Shown: positions 55,601 to 64,000 of the stretch, in pieces | How positions within the stretch are numbered: position 1 is the stretch's first letter | How the letters are laid out: every line of letters starts with the position of its first letter | DNA from: Hemileia vastatrix | Lineage: Eukaryota > Basidiomycota > Pucciniomycetes > Pucciniales > Zaghouaniaceae | Reading direction: 5' to 3' | Assembly (NCBI GenBank): GCA_030280995.1 | Contig: JASXTE010000005.1 | Coordinates: 30,320,001-30,384,000, forward strand | DNA: 64,000 nucleotides | Notes under the pieces: generated by a model | Told to the model about the DNA's origin: nothing | Database searches by the model: none | The model's input: the letters and a program-made list of their open reading frames with translations, nothing else | Position numbers and translations under genes: made by a program

Positions 55601-57190
55601 GATGATACTGTTCATATACATGGTATCTTTATAGTTGATATGGAAGAAGAGTTATTACAGTTAATACTGGATTCATATGATAAAGATTCTGATTTAAATC
55701 AATTAGTTACTATTTTAAATGATCATAAGAATGCTTCAATTCAAGCATTAATAAAAACTCTTCCTGCAAAGTACCAAAATGCTTTAAATAAAGGAAAGTT
55801 TTCTATTGAAGATGGTTATATATATTATAGAAGGAAGCTTACCAATGTAATTGTTATTCCTCCTTCAATGAAAGAAAATATCCTCAAACTTTGTCATGAT
55901 GACATATTAGCTGGTCATTTTGATCTTGAAAAAACATTGATTAGAATCAAAAACACTGCATGGTGGGCTAATATGTCTGAAGACACAAAATTATATGTTG
56001 AATCTTGTGATTCCTGCCAAAAATCTAAAAGGTTAACAGGTAAGAGAGCAGGGTTATTACAACATATTGAAGCACCTAGTGCTCCCTGGCAAATCATTAA
56101 TATGGATTTTGTCACTGGTCTTCCTGTTGCAGGTAAAGACAGCTTTAACTCTTGTTGGGTAATAGTGGATAGATTCACAAAAATGTGCAAATTTATTCCA
56201 ACCCACAAAGATGTATCCACCAAAGAATTAGCTTTCTTATGGTGGTCTTACATGTTTAATATTATTGGTTTTCCAAAAGCAATTATCTCTGATAGGGATC
56301 CAAAATTCACTTCTGAGTTTTGGACCTCTTTGATGGATATTTGTGGCTGTGAGTTAAAATTGTCTACAGCTCACCATCCTCAGACTGATGGTCTAGCTGA
56401 AAGAATGATTCAAACTCTGGAAGATATGATTAGAAGGTATTGTGCCTTTGGTTTAGAATATAAAGACAATGACAGATTTACTCATGATTGGGTCACTCTT
56501 TTGCCTGGTCTTGAATTTGCATATAATAGCACTGTTCATTCTGTCACTGAGAAAAAGCCTTTTGAGCTTTGGTTAGGTTATGTCCCAAACACTCCTGCTC
56601 AGATTCTCAATAATAAATTACCTAAGTTGGAACTACACCCTGGTGTAAAATCTTTTATGCAAATGCAACAGCTATGCAGAAAACATGCTCAGAGTTGTAT
56701 TTATAAAGCATTTGAATATGAAAAGAAAAGATGGGATAAATCCCATAAAGAATACACATTTAACAAGGGTGATGAAGTGTTGATCTCTACTGTCCATTTC
56801 AATTTACAAGGTAACCACAAATTAAAAGATCCTTTTGTAGGACCATTTGTTGTTAAAAGAATGGTTGGTGATAATGCAGTAGAAGTTGTATTGTATTCTC
56901 CATATGATAGGAAACATCCTGTCTTTCCCATTTCTTTGCTTAAACATTATACTTCCAACAGTGACTTATTTCCAAAAAGAAGAGGAAGACCTAAGAAGAA
57001 CCCTCAGGAAGTGACAGAAACAGCAGAAATTGATAAAATTCTCAATGATAGAATTATCACTTCTGAGAGAGGTACTGAATATTTATTGAGATATAAGAAC
57101 AAATCATCTGAACAGGATGCATGGATACCTGGCAAAGAAATTTCAAATCTGCCTGCTCTGTTGAAAAAATACAAAAAGAAAAAATCTTAG
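52670..57190 (+). CDS. gag-pol: Gag capsid, protease and Pol of element C
   Basis: 1506 residues numbered from ATG 52670, in frame with the upstream Gag ORF. The capsid begins at WPKLDQYPTF (17). The zinc knuckle C-x2-C-x7-H-x-C starts at Cys226. The protease active site is DSGAGG at 339-344 (element A has DTG). RT has LDGNKGYHQ with Asp631 and YIDD at 694-697. RNase H and integrase (HHCC finger and DDE triad) follow, then VGPFVV and a C-terminal chromodomain ending in a Lys tail. Unlike element A there is no stop between protease and RT, so Gag and Pol form one frame, as in several single-ORF chromoviruses. All catalytic residues seen are intact. Confidence 0.95.
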   Translation: MNNSNQKVDHPSSQKNWPKLDQYPTFDGDSSSDWQHFIQRIDNLKRSYKLPDEEIVSKLISLFSIVALMWYESVLLDNNHYTWNDWKSLIENQFGGSKFRLAQQRLYENTRYVSSSVEKPIVFLMKITKILRAIDPKMDYDIWRDKILYKLPNSLRDLIVARTEHVRENSSFINICNEVLLNHRYEPKNYLNKSYNDQNKPSIKLPEKSGKPSAPIAPKKHATNTCYKCNKPWQKGHVCDKKIHLVEQNEDTDEVELDVNNYSNDCESNISYDNESVKDVLMLEHDVHYLNNISEDCVLNLSSVENAEIIKDIINNSIPISPLKAPVIINGKTVDVALDSGAGGSVVSEKALASVDREYLSKLLPITSEKWRGYGFTLFPIGKYKTSVFFKYNGGFVRAICEFVVMKNDNLSNWFIMGNDILTMFGVKLDPENNCFTLGMNGKRKFKISSPRPSGHLLKSCNSLTQCKGRTTTEMDDLLHEINTASFGDHLTSEQKDSIVASITSFPMAFAHGSHVLGIVQEEMKITLSCNLSDIPPSLKKKPYPASPSKRKDIEDNIETLLKMNIIEKVDVTPKYCVISPVLISYEKDKARLCEDYRALNTYTVDDIYPLPRINSIHATLQGVKFISCLDGNKGYHQVPVEKNSQNFLIIATHMGIYKYVRMPFGPKNSPSVFQKVMDNTFHQEIIEGWLMVYIDDIIVFSKTFDENMIHLNRVFQKRDEINMTLSLKKCKFGFQSLKVLGHVVSGLQICVDHNKVAAIQNVKAPTSVREIQSFLGMCGYFRQYIKNYQVIALPCTKLTRKDVAFLWNNDCQKAFDTLKSCLMTAPILALPDFNKPFVLYTDASFIGLGAALHQKQVINDKSSEVVICYISRTLRNSELKYGATQLECLAVVWALEKLHYYLDDQKFELVTDCSAVKSLLNLKTPNRHMFRWQLAVQEYRGRMTIIHRAGNVHSNVDMLSRLPLPNIDSNPAYLPEDDTVHIHGIFIVDMEEELLQLILDSYDKDSDLNQLVTILNDHKNASIQALIKTLPAKYQNALNKGKFSIEDGYIYYRRKLTNVIVIPPSMKENILKLCHDDILAGHFDLEKTLIRIKNTAWWANMSEDTKLYVESCDSCQKSKRLTGKRAGLLQHIEAPSAPWQIINMDFVTGLPVAGKDSFNSCWVIVDRFTKMCKFIPTHKDVSTKELAFLWWSYMFNIIGFPKAIISDRDPKFTSEFWTSLMDICGCELKLSTAHHPQTDGLAERMIQTLEDMIRRYCAFGLEYKDNDRFTHDWVTLLPGLEFAYNSTVHSVTEKKPFELWLGYVPNTPAQILNNKLPKLELHPGVKSFMQMQQLCRKHAQSCIYKAFEYEKKRWDKSHKEYTFNKGDEVLISTVHFNLQGNHKLKDPFVGPFVVKRMVGDNAVEVVLYSPYDRKHPVFPISLLKHYTSNSDLFPKRRGRPKKNPQEVTETAEIDKILNDRIITSERGTEYLLRYKNKSSEQDAWIPGKEISNLPALLKKYKKKKS

Positions 57191-57211
57191 CATTTTTTTT
57201 ATTGTTTTTTT

Positions 57212-57223
57212 AGAGTGAGGGAG
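57212..57223 (+). other. Polypurine tract, element C
   Basis: AGAGTGAGGGAG abutting the 3' LTR. Confidence 0.75.
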
Positions 57224-58348
57224 TGTCAGCCAGGCTATTCCAGGAGTCCATTAAATGATATATAACTTATAAAACCTTAAAGAGTGGGTAAGAATTGTAT
57301 TTAATGAATATTACTTAATATTTTATTGCATAATGAAATTATATAAGTATTTTATTATATACAAGTGTTACATTAAATTTATTGGTTATATATATTTTTA
57401 TATACAGTTAAATTGAACATAATATAATATATTCTACAAATAATGGCGCATTTTTATGTATTTAATAATTATAAATTTATATTTAATTAATTGAAAAACA
57501 TATATTATAATTATAAGTGTAAAATTGACTTATAATATATTTAAATTAATTACTTAAATTTATATATTAAATAATACCTCTCATCTAATACTAAACAATA
57601 ATTAATGACGCTTCTTTTGACCCTTAATTGTGTTAGAAAAAACAAATAAATTAATTTATACTAAATTGAGATTAATTACATGTTTTGTTGCCTCAAAGTA
57701 TTTTTTGTTTCACTTAAAATATCCTTTAATCAGACTGTACCATCTGTTTGGAATTATTTTTCTCATAGTTCCTATGTTCCAATCTTGTTTAGTTATTCAC
57801 TATTTTCACTTACTGATTTGGGAATTAATGACGGGAAAATTGGATTCTTAATTGGGGTTTTAATTAATTGTTTCATGTTTTTCTCTATTTCATTTACTCT
57901 TTGATATATTTGTTTTATTCTATTCTAATCATTGTATTTACAAATATAATAGCGCTTCAGAGGACCCATTGCCTATAAAAGGGCCTTGGATAATCCCCTG
58001 TAGCCTCATCACTTATTACACACTCAAAAAATTAAATAACTATTTTATTACGTTTATATTTTTTTTATTAGTAATACAAATCTAATTAAAAGTCTATATA
58101 ACAAATTAAAGGTTGCTTTAAGTCTGATAGTAATTAAAATTGTTTTCCGCGCAGAACCCTTACATTTAAAAATATTATTGTTAATAAAATCTAAGTTTTT
58201 GTCACCCCTCAAAGTTGCTCACCGTTTTTTCCCTCACAAATAAGTTAAATATATATTATTTTGATTTATTTCTTTATTTTCCCTTGTCCTCCTCCTTCTC
58301 TCCTCCTTTTCTCCTATTTTCTTACCTCTTCTAGATGACTGACCGACA
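57224..58348 (+). repeat. Element C 3' LTR
   Basis: 1125 bp, lacking 10 bp present in the 5' LTR. Ends GACCGACA and is followed by AATTT. Confidence 0.95.
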
Positions 58349-58402
58349 AATTTACTTATGTTTATAAAGTATTCATAAACCTGGAATAATTAAGGGACAC
58401 TC

Positions 58403-58455
58403 TAAATTTCAAGAGAGGGGATTGCTAGCAATTCACCCCTAGATTTCCCATGGTG
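58403..58455 (-). repeat. CACC-ended repeat, inverted (right terminus)
   Basis: Read on the minus strand from 58455: CACCATGGGAAATCTAGGGG, then TGAATTGCTAGCAATCCCC and TCTCTTGAAAT. It is the inverse partner of 29927 and is followed outside by ATC. Confidence 0.65.
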
Positions 58456-58458
58456 ATC

Positions 58459-61400
58459 ATGTTTTTTAAAAATATGAATTATTTTTATGCTTTATATACA
58501 ATAGTTAGTAGTTTTTTTGCAGAAATTACTTGTTTTAATATTCTATTTTTGAATTTTTTAAGAGATTTCATTGCATTAAAGTTGTGTATAAACTTTTCAT
58601 TAAAGCATCATATTTTAAATAAAGAGATTTGGTTTTGAAATAATATATATTTTCATGATAATTGACTCATTATTTTTGTATTGTTAAATTATGTTAAAAT
58701 TGGGATTGCTTACTTCTAGTGAGTGTACATCATAGTTGGTTTTCAAATCAAAGATTAATAAATGGTGAAATTTTGTAAAATTCTAAATATCTTTTAAACC
58801 TTTTTGATTTAAATAATGTTTAATGTTATGTAATCATTCTATAAGTAGAACACAGTTAAAATCTGATAATGGTACATTGCTTTCAATTTCTAATACTAAA
58901 ATTCTATTCTACTTGAAACAATGTAAACTAAAGCTTGGTATCTCATAAGAAACTCACAATTTTCAAAAATCATATTTTCAACTTTTTAAACATGATACAC
59001 ATTAAAATATATTTTTAGAATAATTTCCTAATTAGTTTCAAATACTAGAAAACAATGACCTCAATTTATTTTAATACTTAAACCATTCTGATGAGTGAAT
59101 TTCACAATCCTCTAAGTAACATATGGTTACCATTTATACACATATGAATGATTTCTCCTTTTGTTTAATTTTAGCTGAATTTAAAAAGAAAAATCACATG
59201 TTGAATATCATCTATAGATAAACTTCTTATATTAGAAGCTAATATTTCATATGAGAAATTTGTTATTGAGTTTGGGAAAGATTAATAGGTGTTGGGAATT
59301 ATAATTGAGCCATTTATTCAAGTAAATAAAAAAGGATGACCTTCTAAATATTTCATATATATATATATATATAATAAAAATTAATTATAAAGTAGCATTT
59401 AACCATGGTTTTATACTAATGTCATATAAAAAAAGGGATTGAACTAAAAATTTCAGTAAAGAAAATAAAAATAAGATAAGTTAATATTCTTGTTTATATT
59501 TTCATATTTTTGAAATGGCTTACTTAAGGGAGAAAATTATTTGGTTTTAGAGTACAAGAATTTCTAGATAAAAATCTTCACAATATAGTTTGACCCTATC
59601 AAGAAGAAAATTCTAAAAACTTTACTATCACATTTTATATTTTTGTTAAGTAATAAAAAATGGAGTTGTGTCTTTGACAATGAAGCTTTAGAAAATGAAA
59701 TAAAGGATTTAACTTTATAATATAATTTTTGAAACAATAAATCATGTATTCAAAAAAAATTATATATCTTACAATCAATATAACAGTATTAATTAAGCAA
59801 CTCTAACAACTTTGGAAAGAAAACAAGAAAAAAATATTTAGTAAAATGCATAATTTATTTTTAGAATTTAAGGAAACTTAATAGCTCTACCTGTAAACTA
59901 GCCTTAAAGCAGGTTTAGATTTAACATTTGGAAATTTGTACAGAGTACCCTTCCATTATTAGAGCAGAATAAAATTTATGTAGTTTTATTTTATTAATTT
60001 ATAATAGTATTTTTATTTTTGGCTTTTTCATTAGTATAACTATATATTTTTTAACTTTTTTGTTTTTCATAACATAAGTTCAAATATTCCCATCACTACT
60101 TCAAGATGAAACTCCATATAATGTAATAAATGAATGATATATTATAATGAATTTTACTAGAGACTTTTCAAAAATGGTGATTAAGAATACTTATTATAAT
60201 TTTTTAAATTTTTATTATTATTCTATCTCTTGAAAAGAGATGGCCATATCTCAATTTAATTAGTTTTTCCTCAGAAAAATTTATTCTTTATCTAAATAAA
60301 ATTGCATCACTATTAACTAGATGTTATTATACAATTTTACCGATTTTTTTATCTGAACATAGTTGAAAGTATGTATAAATTAAAGTGTTTCCACATAGTC
60401 TTACTATTATCCCACCATTATTTTCACATTTAGATTTCATTATAACTGTAAAATAATTTTTTCAATAATTTTAATAACACCTTAATATTTAATAATTTAG
60501 TTACATAGTAGATTTTTTATCCTTTTTTTATATGTGGCTTATTATATAAACACCACTTTTAGATTTTTTCCATTTTGAAGTCTGATAATTTAAATTTTCA
60601 TTTAACTACCCAAATTATATCAAAAAAATTCAAAAGTATATTTTTTTAATGTACTCTTTTTGATAAACTTAATATTTCTTATAGGTTATTCTTCAACTAT
60701 TTATTGTAATTAATTACCCACTCATTTATGGTCTGTTATTGTTGTTAATTACATACAGACAAAATAAGGATACTCCCATATTATATTGGAGTTTTAAATT
60801 AAAAAGTAAATACTAGTGGCTGGTATTAAATATGAAGTTGTTATAACTAAGTTGAAAAATAATTAATTATTAAATGGCATTGTATATTACAAATTTTATT
60901 GAATGTATATAAAAAAAACACTCAAGAAATATATATAAGATATACATATAACCATTGTATATCAAAAATGAAATACTTATCATCATGGTCTTTTTTAATG
61001 ATTTTCAAATTTACTTAAAGAAAAATTAATATTACCAATTCAAATTTTATATCAAATATATCAATATTATTATTTCAATTTTAATTATTTTACAAAAAAT
61101 TTTAGTTACAAAGTAATTAAATTCAGTATTTAATGAATGTTTTTGAAAAATATTTACAAAAATAGAAATAACCCCTCACAAAAAAAAAATAAAAATTTTT
61201 TTACTTACAATTTTCACCATATTTCTACCCTTAAAATATTGGTATTCTTCTAACAAAAATATTTTTTAAATAAATTTAAAATTTTTTTCATCATTCAATT
61301 ACGAAATGTCAAATTAATTATTTTTTTCACCTTACTAAAAAATTTAGTTGAAAATTTAATTTTGTATTTCCAAAAAATCAACTTAAAAGTCAAAAATTAA

Positions 61401-61531
61401 AAAAACAAAATTATAAATATAATTATGAGAAAGAGGTAAATTAAATTTATAATATTCATATAAATAAATTTCATATATTTCATGGTGTTTGAATTTTAAA
61501 TTTAATGTATTAAAAAATAATTATTAAATAA
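58459..61531. other. AT-rich DNA without recognised features
   Basis: About 3 kb of AT-rich sequence. Includes an (AT)n run near 59358-59372. Open frames are short and low-complexity. Confidence 0.5.
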
Positions 61532-62211
61532 CCTAGCCAAATTAAATCGGCTTGGGTTTTTGGTATCACTAGCACTTTTTTTTTTCTTATACTCACATTT
61601 AAATTTTTTAATTTTTTTTCATGATTTTTAATGTTTTTAAGATTGAAGTTGCTTTCAAACAACTTCAGTCTAACTTGTCTCTCACTTTCCCACCAGTTTG
61701 CACCTGGTAGGGAAAGTCTCTTCCATTTTAGAGACCAAAGTCCCTTGCGCGGACTTTGGTTTCTCTGTGTGCATTGCACAGCCAGAAAAAAACTGGCTGT
61801 GCAATGCACTGCATTGCTGCTGCATGCAACGCGCGTTGCACACAGCTTTGGCCACCTCCCAGCCTAGTAAATTGGCTGGGAGGGTGGCAAATGTTACAGC
61901 AAGAAATCAAAGTTGCTTTTAGCAACTTTGATTGCCTGAAAGAGACACTTCCAGCCAGGGGAAACATGGCTGGAAGTACTAAATTGCAATGTAAGGGACC
62001 CAAGCCAATTTCAAAGGCTTGGGTCATAAATTAAGCTTTCCAAAAAGCAGCCATTATAAATCTGGCTGCAATAAAAAGTAAATTATCTAATTAAAATACA
62101 TAAATAAATAAAAATTTGTTCAAAAAGATATACAACGCTCTGAAGCCGGTTATAAACTGCCTTCCATTGATACACATAGAAACAAAATCAAATGTTGCTT
62201 TCAGCAACATT
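61532..62211. repeat. Cluster of 12-13 consecutive hairpins with different stems
   Basis: Stem-loops follow each other every 20-60 bp. 61532-61555 and 62140-62163 are imperfect. 61645-61666 has 7-bp arms. 61685-61718 and 61850-61889 have one bulge each. 61729-61767 has 10-bp arms. 61769-61809 has 17-bp perfect arms (GTGCATTGCACAGCCAG) around seven A. 61825-61840 is a 16-bp palindrome. 61905-61933 has 13-bp arms with loop TTT. 61947-61977 has 11-bp arms. 61997-62025 has 10-bp arms. 62047-62069 has 7-bp arms. 62191-62211 has 9-bp arms with loop TTC. Local GC is well above the flanks. Could be a structured RNA, a small-RNA precursor cluster or a DNA fold-back region. Confidence 0.8.
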
Positions 62212-63799
62212 GGCCATGTTTTGATATTTTGAGCCAAGTAAGATCAGGAAAAAGGCCAATGCATAAAAATTTCACAATTAAAAATCTACCAATTTAATAT
62301 GGTGGGGAGGTTCATGTTTTAGAAATAGGTGGTGCACATTATAGTTCCCTTTAAAAAAATTCAAAAATGAATTAATTTTGATGCAATGTAAATTTATATG
62401 TGATGAGTGTATGTTTTTTAGCTACATGAAACATGGTAGCTAGATTTATGTGGCGTCAATTTTTTTTAGATGTGAAATTCAGTGTTCCACAAACGTTTAT
62501 CTGTACAACATGCAGCCAAGTAAATTCTAGCTGGAATTAGTATATGCATAGGAAAAAATGATCATGCTGTGTACAGTGCCTTGGCAACAATATTCTTGGA
62601 ATTTAGATGAAGTTTATCATATTACTTGGAGAGCTGCATTTTTTTGAAAATGAGATCAGTGAAAATTCATGATATCTACATCTCTTTGCCACCCAATTTA
62701 TTTTTCATTTCTCTTTCTCACGTACCTTTTTCAAAAATTATCAATCAAATTTTTGCTTTATCATTTTGAATTATTGGTACTATTTTCTTGACCTTATCTG
62801 ATTACCGGTAAGCATATTTATCTTTCTATTGCAATTTATATCATTTTGGTTTGTTACTCTTTTTTACACTTTTGACAAGTTAATCTAATGATTCTAATTC
62901 TGAATTTTTTTATGGTATCTTTTACTGTACCCTTTTGATTCATTATAAAAAAATTCTTTTTCAGTTAACTTAAAGTTTTTTTATTTGTTTGTCAATTTAC
63001 TTTTCTTTATTCCTTATCAAAAATGTTCAATTTATTTATCTAACCATTTATTTTTTAAAACAATAATTATAAAATAAACTTTATAATTAATTTTGATCAA
63101 TCAGCTACAAGTGGAAGAAGATTTTATAGACACATAAGTTCATGTTTTTCTTCTCATTTTTTTATATTTCTTTAATACTTTCTCAACCATTAAATTATTA
63201 ATATGAAAAGTAAAACATCATCTTGTACTTGCTGAAAGCGTACAGGATAATGTTTTGCTTTTCATAATAATAATTAGATTGTTTGTACTTTAACTTTAAT
63301 TTATTGATTTTTAAGTTGTTTCAAAGTCTCGTTGTGGTAGCCTAAAGTTTAGTACGGCACCTAAATATGTAAATGGAGTTATTACGGCGTGCAAGATTGG
63401 CGTTATTATTTTTTTATATTAAAGGGTTTTATTTAATTTATTGGAGTTTAAAATATGAAGAAATTGGTCACGAGCGAATGCCTACACAAATACAATTTAT
63501 TTTGCGGAGAAAACTTATTTTTATGGTCTAAAAAATTTATAAGTATCAAGTCAAGTCACTCAAGAACCTTGGGAAATTTTCCCAGAATTTTTACTATTTT
63601 TCTTATATTTTTAAATGAATTTTAAAGTTTTATAGAAATATTTACGTTTTCAAAAATTACTTAACTTTGATGAATTTTCACGGGGTAATTAGAGCTGCGC
63701 AGACTACGAAAATTAGTTTGTAGGTAAAGGGGAAGTAGCTCTATTATGTGTAATTTTTCTAGATTTTTTATTATGGTTTTAAGGTTCTAAATTGAGTAC
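62212..63799. other. AT-rich DNA without recognised features
   Basis: No coding or repeat signal that I can support. Confidence 0.45.
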
Positions 63800-63800
63800 G

Positions 63801-63877
63801 GAAGTCCGGACGGACTCCGTACGGACTCCGTATGGACTCCGTACGGGCTCCGGATTGACTCTGGAAGAGCTCTGGAG
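63801..63877. repeat. Minisatellite, 11-bp unit, 7 copies
   Basis: GGACTCCGTAC-type units at 63801, 63812, 63823, 63834, 63845, 63856 and 63867. The middle three are almost identical and the outer ones diverged. It is CG-rich within AT-rich flanks. The sequence after it (63880-64000) is less AT-rich and could be the start of another element or gene beyond the edge. Confidence 0.85.
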
Positions 63878-64000
63878 GGGAAAACTTAGGCACGTGACTA
63901 GGAATACTTAAGCGCTTCTCAAACTCGAAATTGAGGGGGGAACACAACATACAGCTTAATCATTAACCACCACAGTCTCATTTTTTATTACTCAACAAAT

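Larger units (their letters stand above)
49212..58348 (+). mobile_element. Element C: nearly intact Ty3/gypsy chromovirus
   Basis: 9137 bp with a perfect AATTT target duplication. LTRs 49212-50346 (1135 bp) and 57224-58348 (1125 bp) differ by about a dozen substitutions and a few indels, including a 10-bp gap (about 1% substitutions). It has a primer-binding site, one long Gag-Pol frame of 2056 codons broken by a single TAG, and a polypurine tract. It is the most complete B/C-family copy here. Confidence 0.96.
29927..58455. mobile_element. Putative nested element bounded by inverted CACC termini
   Basis: The left end, CACCACGGGAAATCTGGGGG (29927), and the right end read on the minus strand, CACCATGGGAAATCTAGGGG (58455 downwards), are inverted repeats. 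They match over about 50 bp and include CTGCTAGCAG/TTGCTAGCAA and a CCCTCT..TTGAAA block. ATC lies directly outside both ends (29924-29926 and 58456-58458), a possible 3-bp target duplication. Removing LTR elements B and C leaves about 10.5 kb that is mostly the palindrome array. No transposase is visible inside, so it would be non-autonomous. Alternatively, these are two unrelated copies of the same repeat. Confidence 0.4.

Noticed and set aside
61510..62034. Overlapping ORFs of 74-99 codons on both strands
   Set aside because: They cover the hairpin cluster; inverted repeats keep both strands open together, and the start codons are inconsistent.

Overview
The window is AT-rich, repeat-dominated eukaryotic DNA. 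The best guess is a basidiomycete fungus with a large transposon-filled genome, possibly a rust (Pucciniales). The clues are chromodomain Ty3/gypsy elements with long LTRs, a fungal-type LINE with an RNase H domain, a Tnp2-type CACTA/Plavaka transposase relic, a PIF/Harbinger relic and a decayed SNF2 helicase gene with short introns. The lineage is an inference; no rRNA or conserved housekeeping gene is present to confirm it.

Layout. 1-2217: 3' part of a broken LINE. 2584-3289: unidentified broken reading frame. 3603-4229 (minus): one intact unidentified 208-codon ORF, the best candidate for a host gene. 5136-14774 (minus): complete Ty3/gypsy chromovirus (element A) with two 1500-bp LTRs, inserted into a PIF/Harbinger relic that resumes at 14775-15150. 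15151-19200: a short terminal-repeat element copy, a SNF2-family ATPase pseudogene and an unidentified minus-strand exon pair. 19902-21078: solo LTR with a perfect 5-bp target duplication. 21759-23420: CACTA/Plavaka transposase relic. 23942-26736: minisatellites and a 143-copy ATTTTT hexamer array. 27019-30170: truncated LTR and two more copies of the CACC-ended repeat.

31200-48735 is a tandem array of about 608-bp units, each carrying a 38-46 bp near-perfect palindrome. Chromovirus element B (32020-40925, plus, badly mutated) is inserted inside one unit. Element C (49212-58348, plus, nearly intact) lies just beyond the array. Inverted CACC-type termini at 29927 and 58455 enclose the array and both LTR elements, so the whole may be one nested element. 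58459-61531 is featureless AT-rich DNA. 61532-62211 is a run of 12-13 consecutive, mostly perfect hairpins with different stems. An 11-bp minisatellite lies near the right edge.

The most unusual signals are: (1) an overlapping ORF in the +1 frame of gag, shared by the otherwise divergent elements A and C, each ending in Pro-Trp-stop on a GTAAGT splice-donor-like site, followed in both by a 58-nt intron-like segment; (2) the palindrome-bearing 608-bp array, which ends in an inverted unit; (3) the hairpin cluster at 61.5-62.2 kb.

The three LTR elements encode the usual Gag, protease, RT, RNase H, integrase and chromodomain. They share the same 13-nt primer-binding site (one base changed in B). 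LTR divergence is about 1% in each, so all three insertions look fairly recent compared with the relics they sit in.
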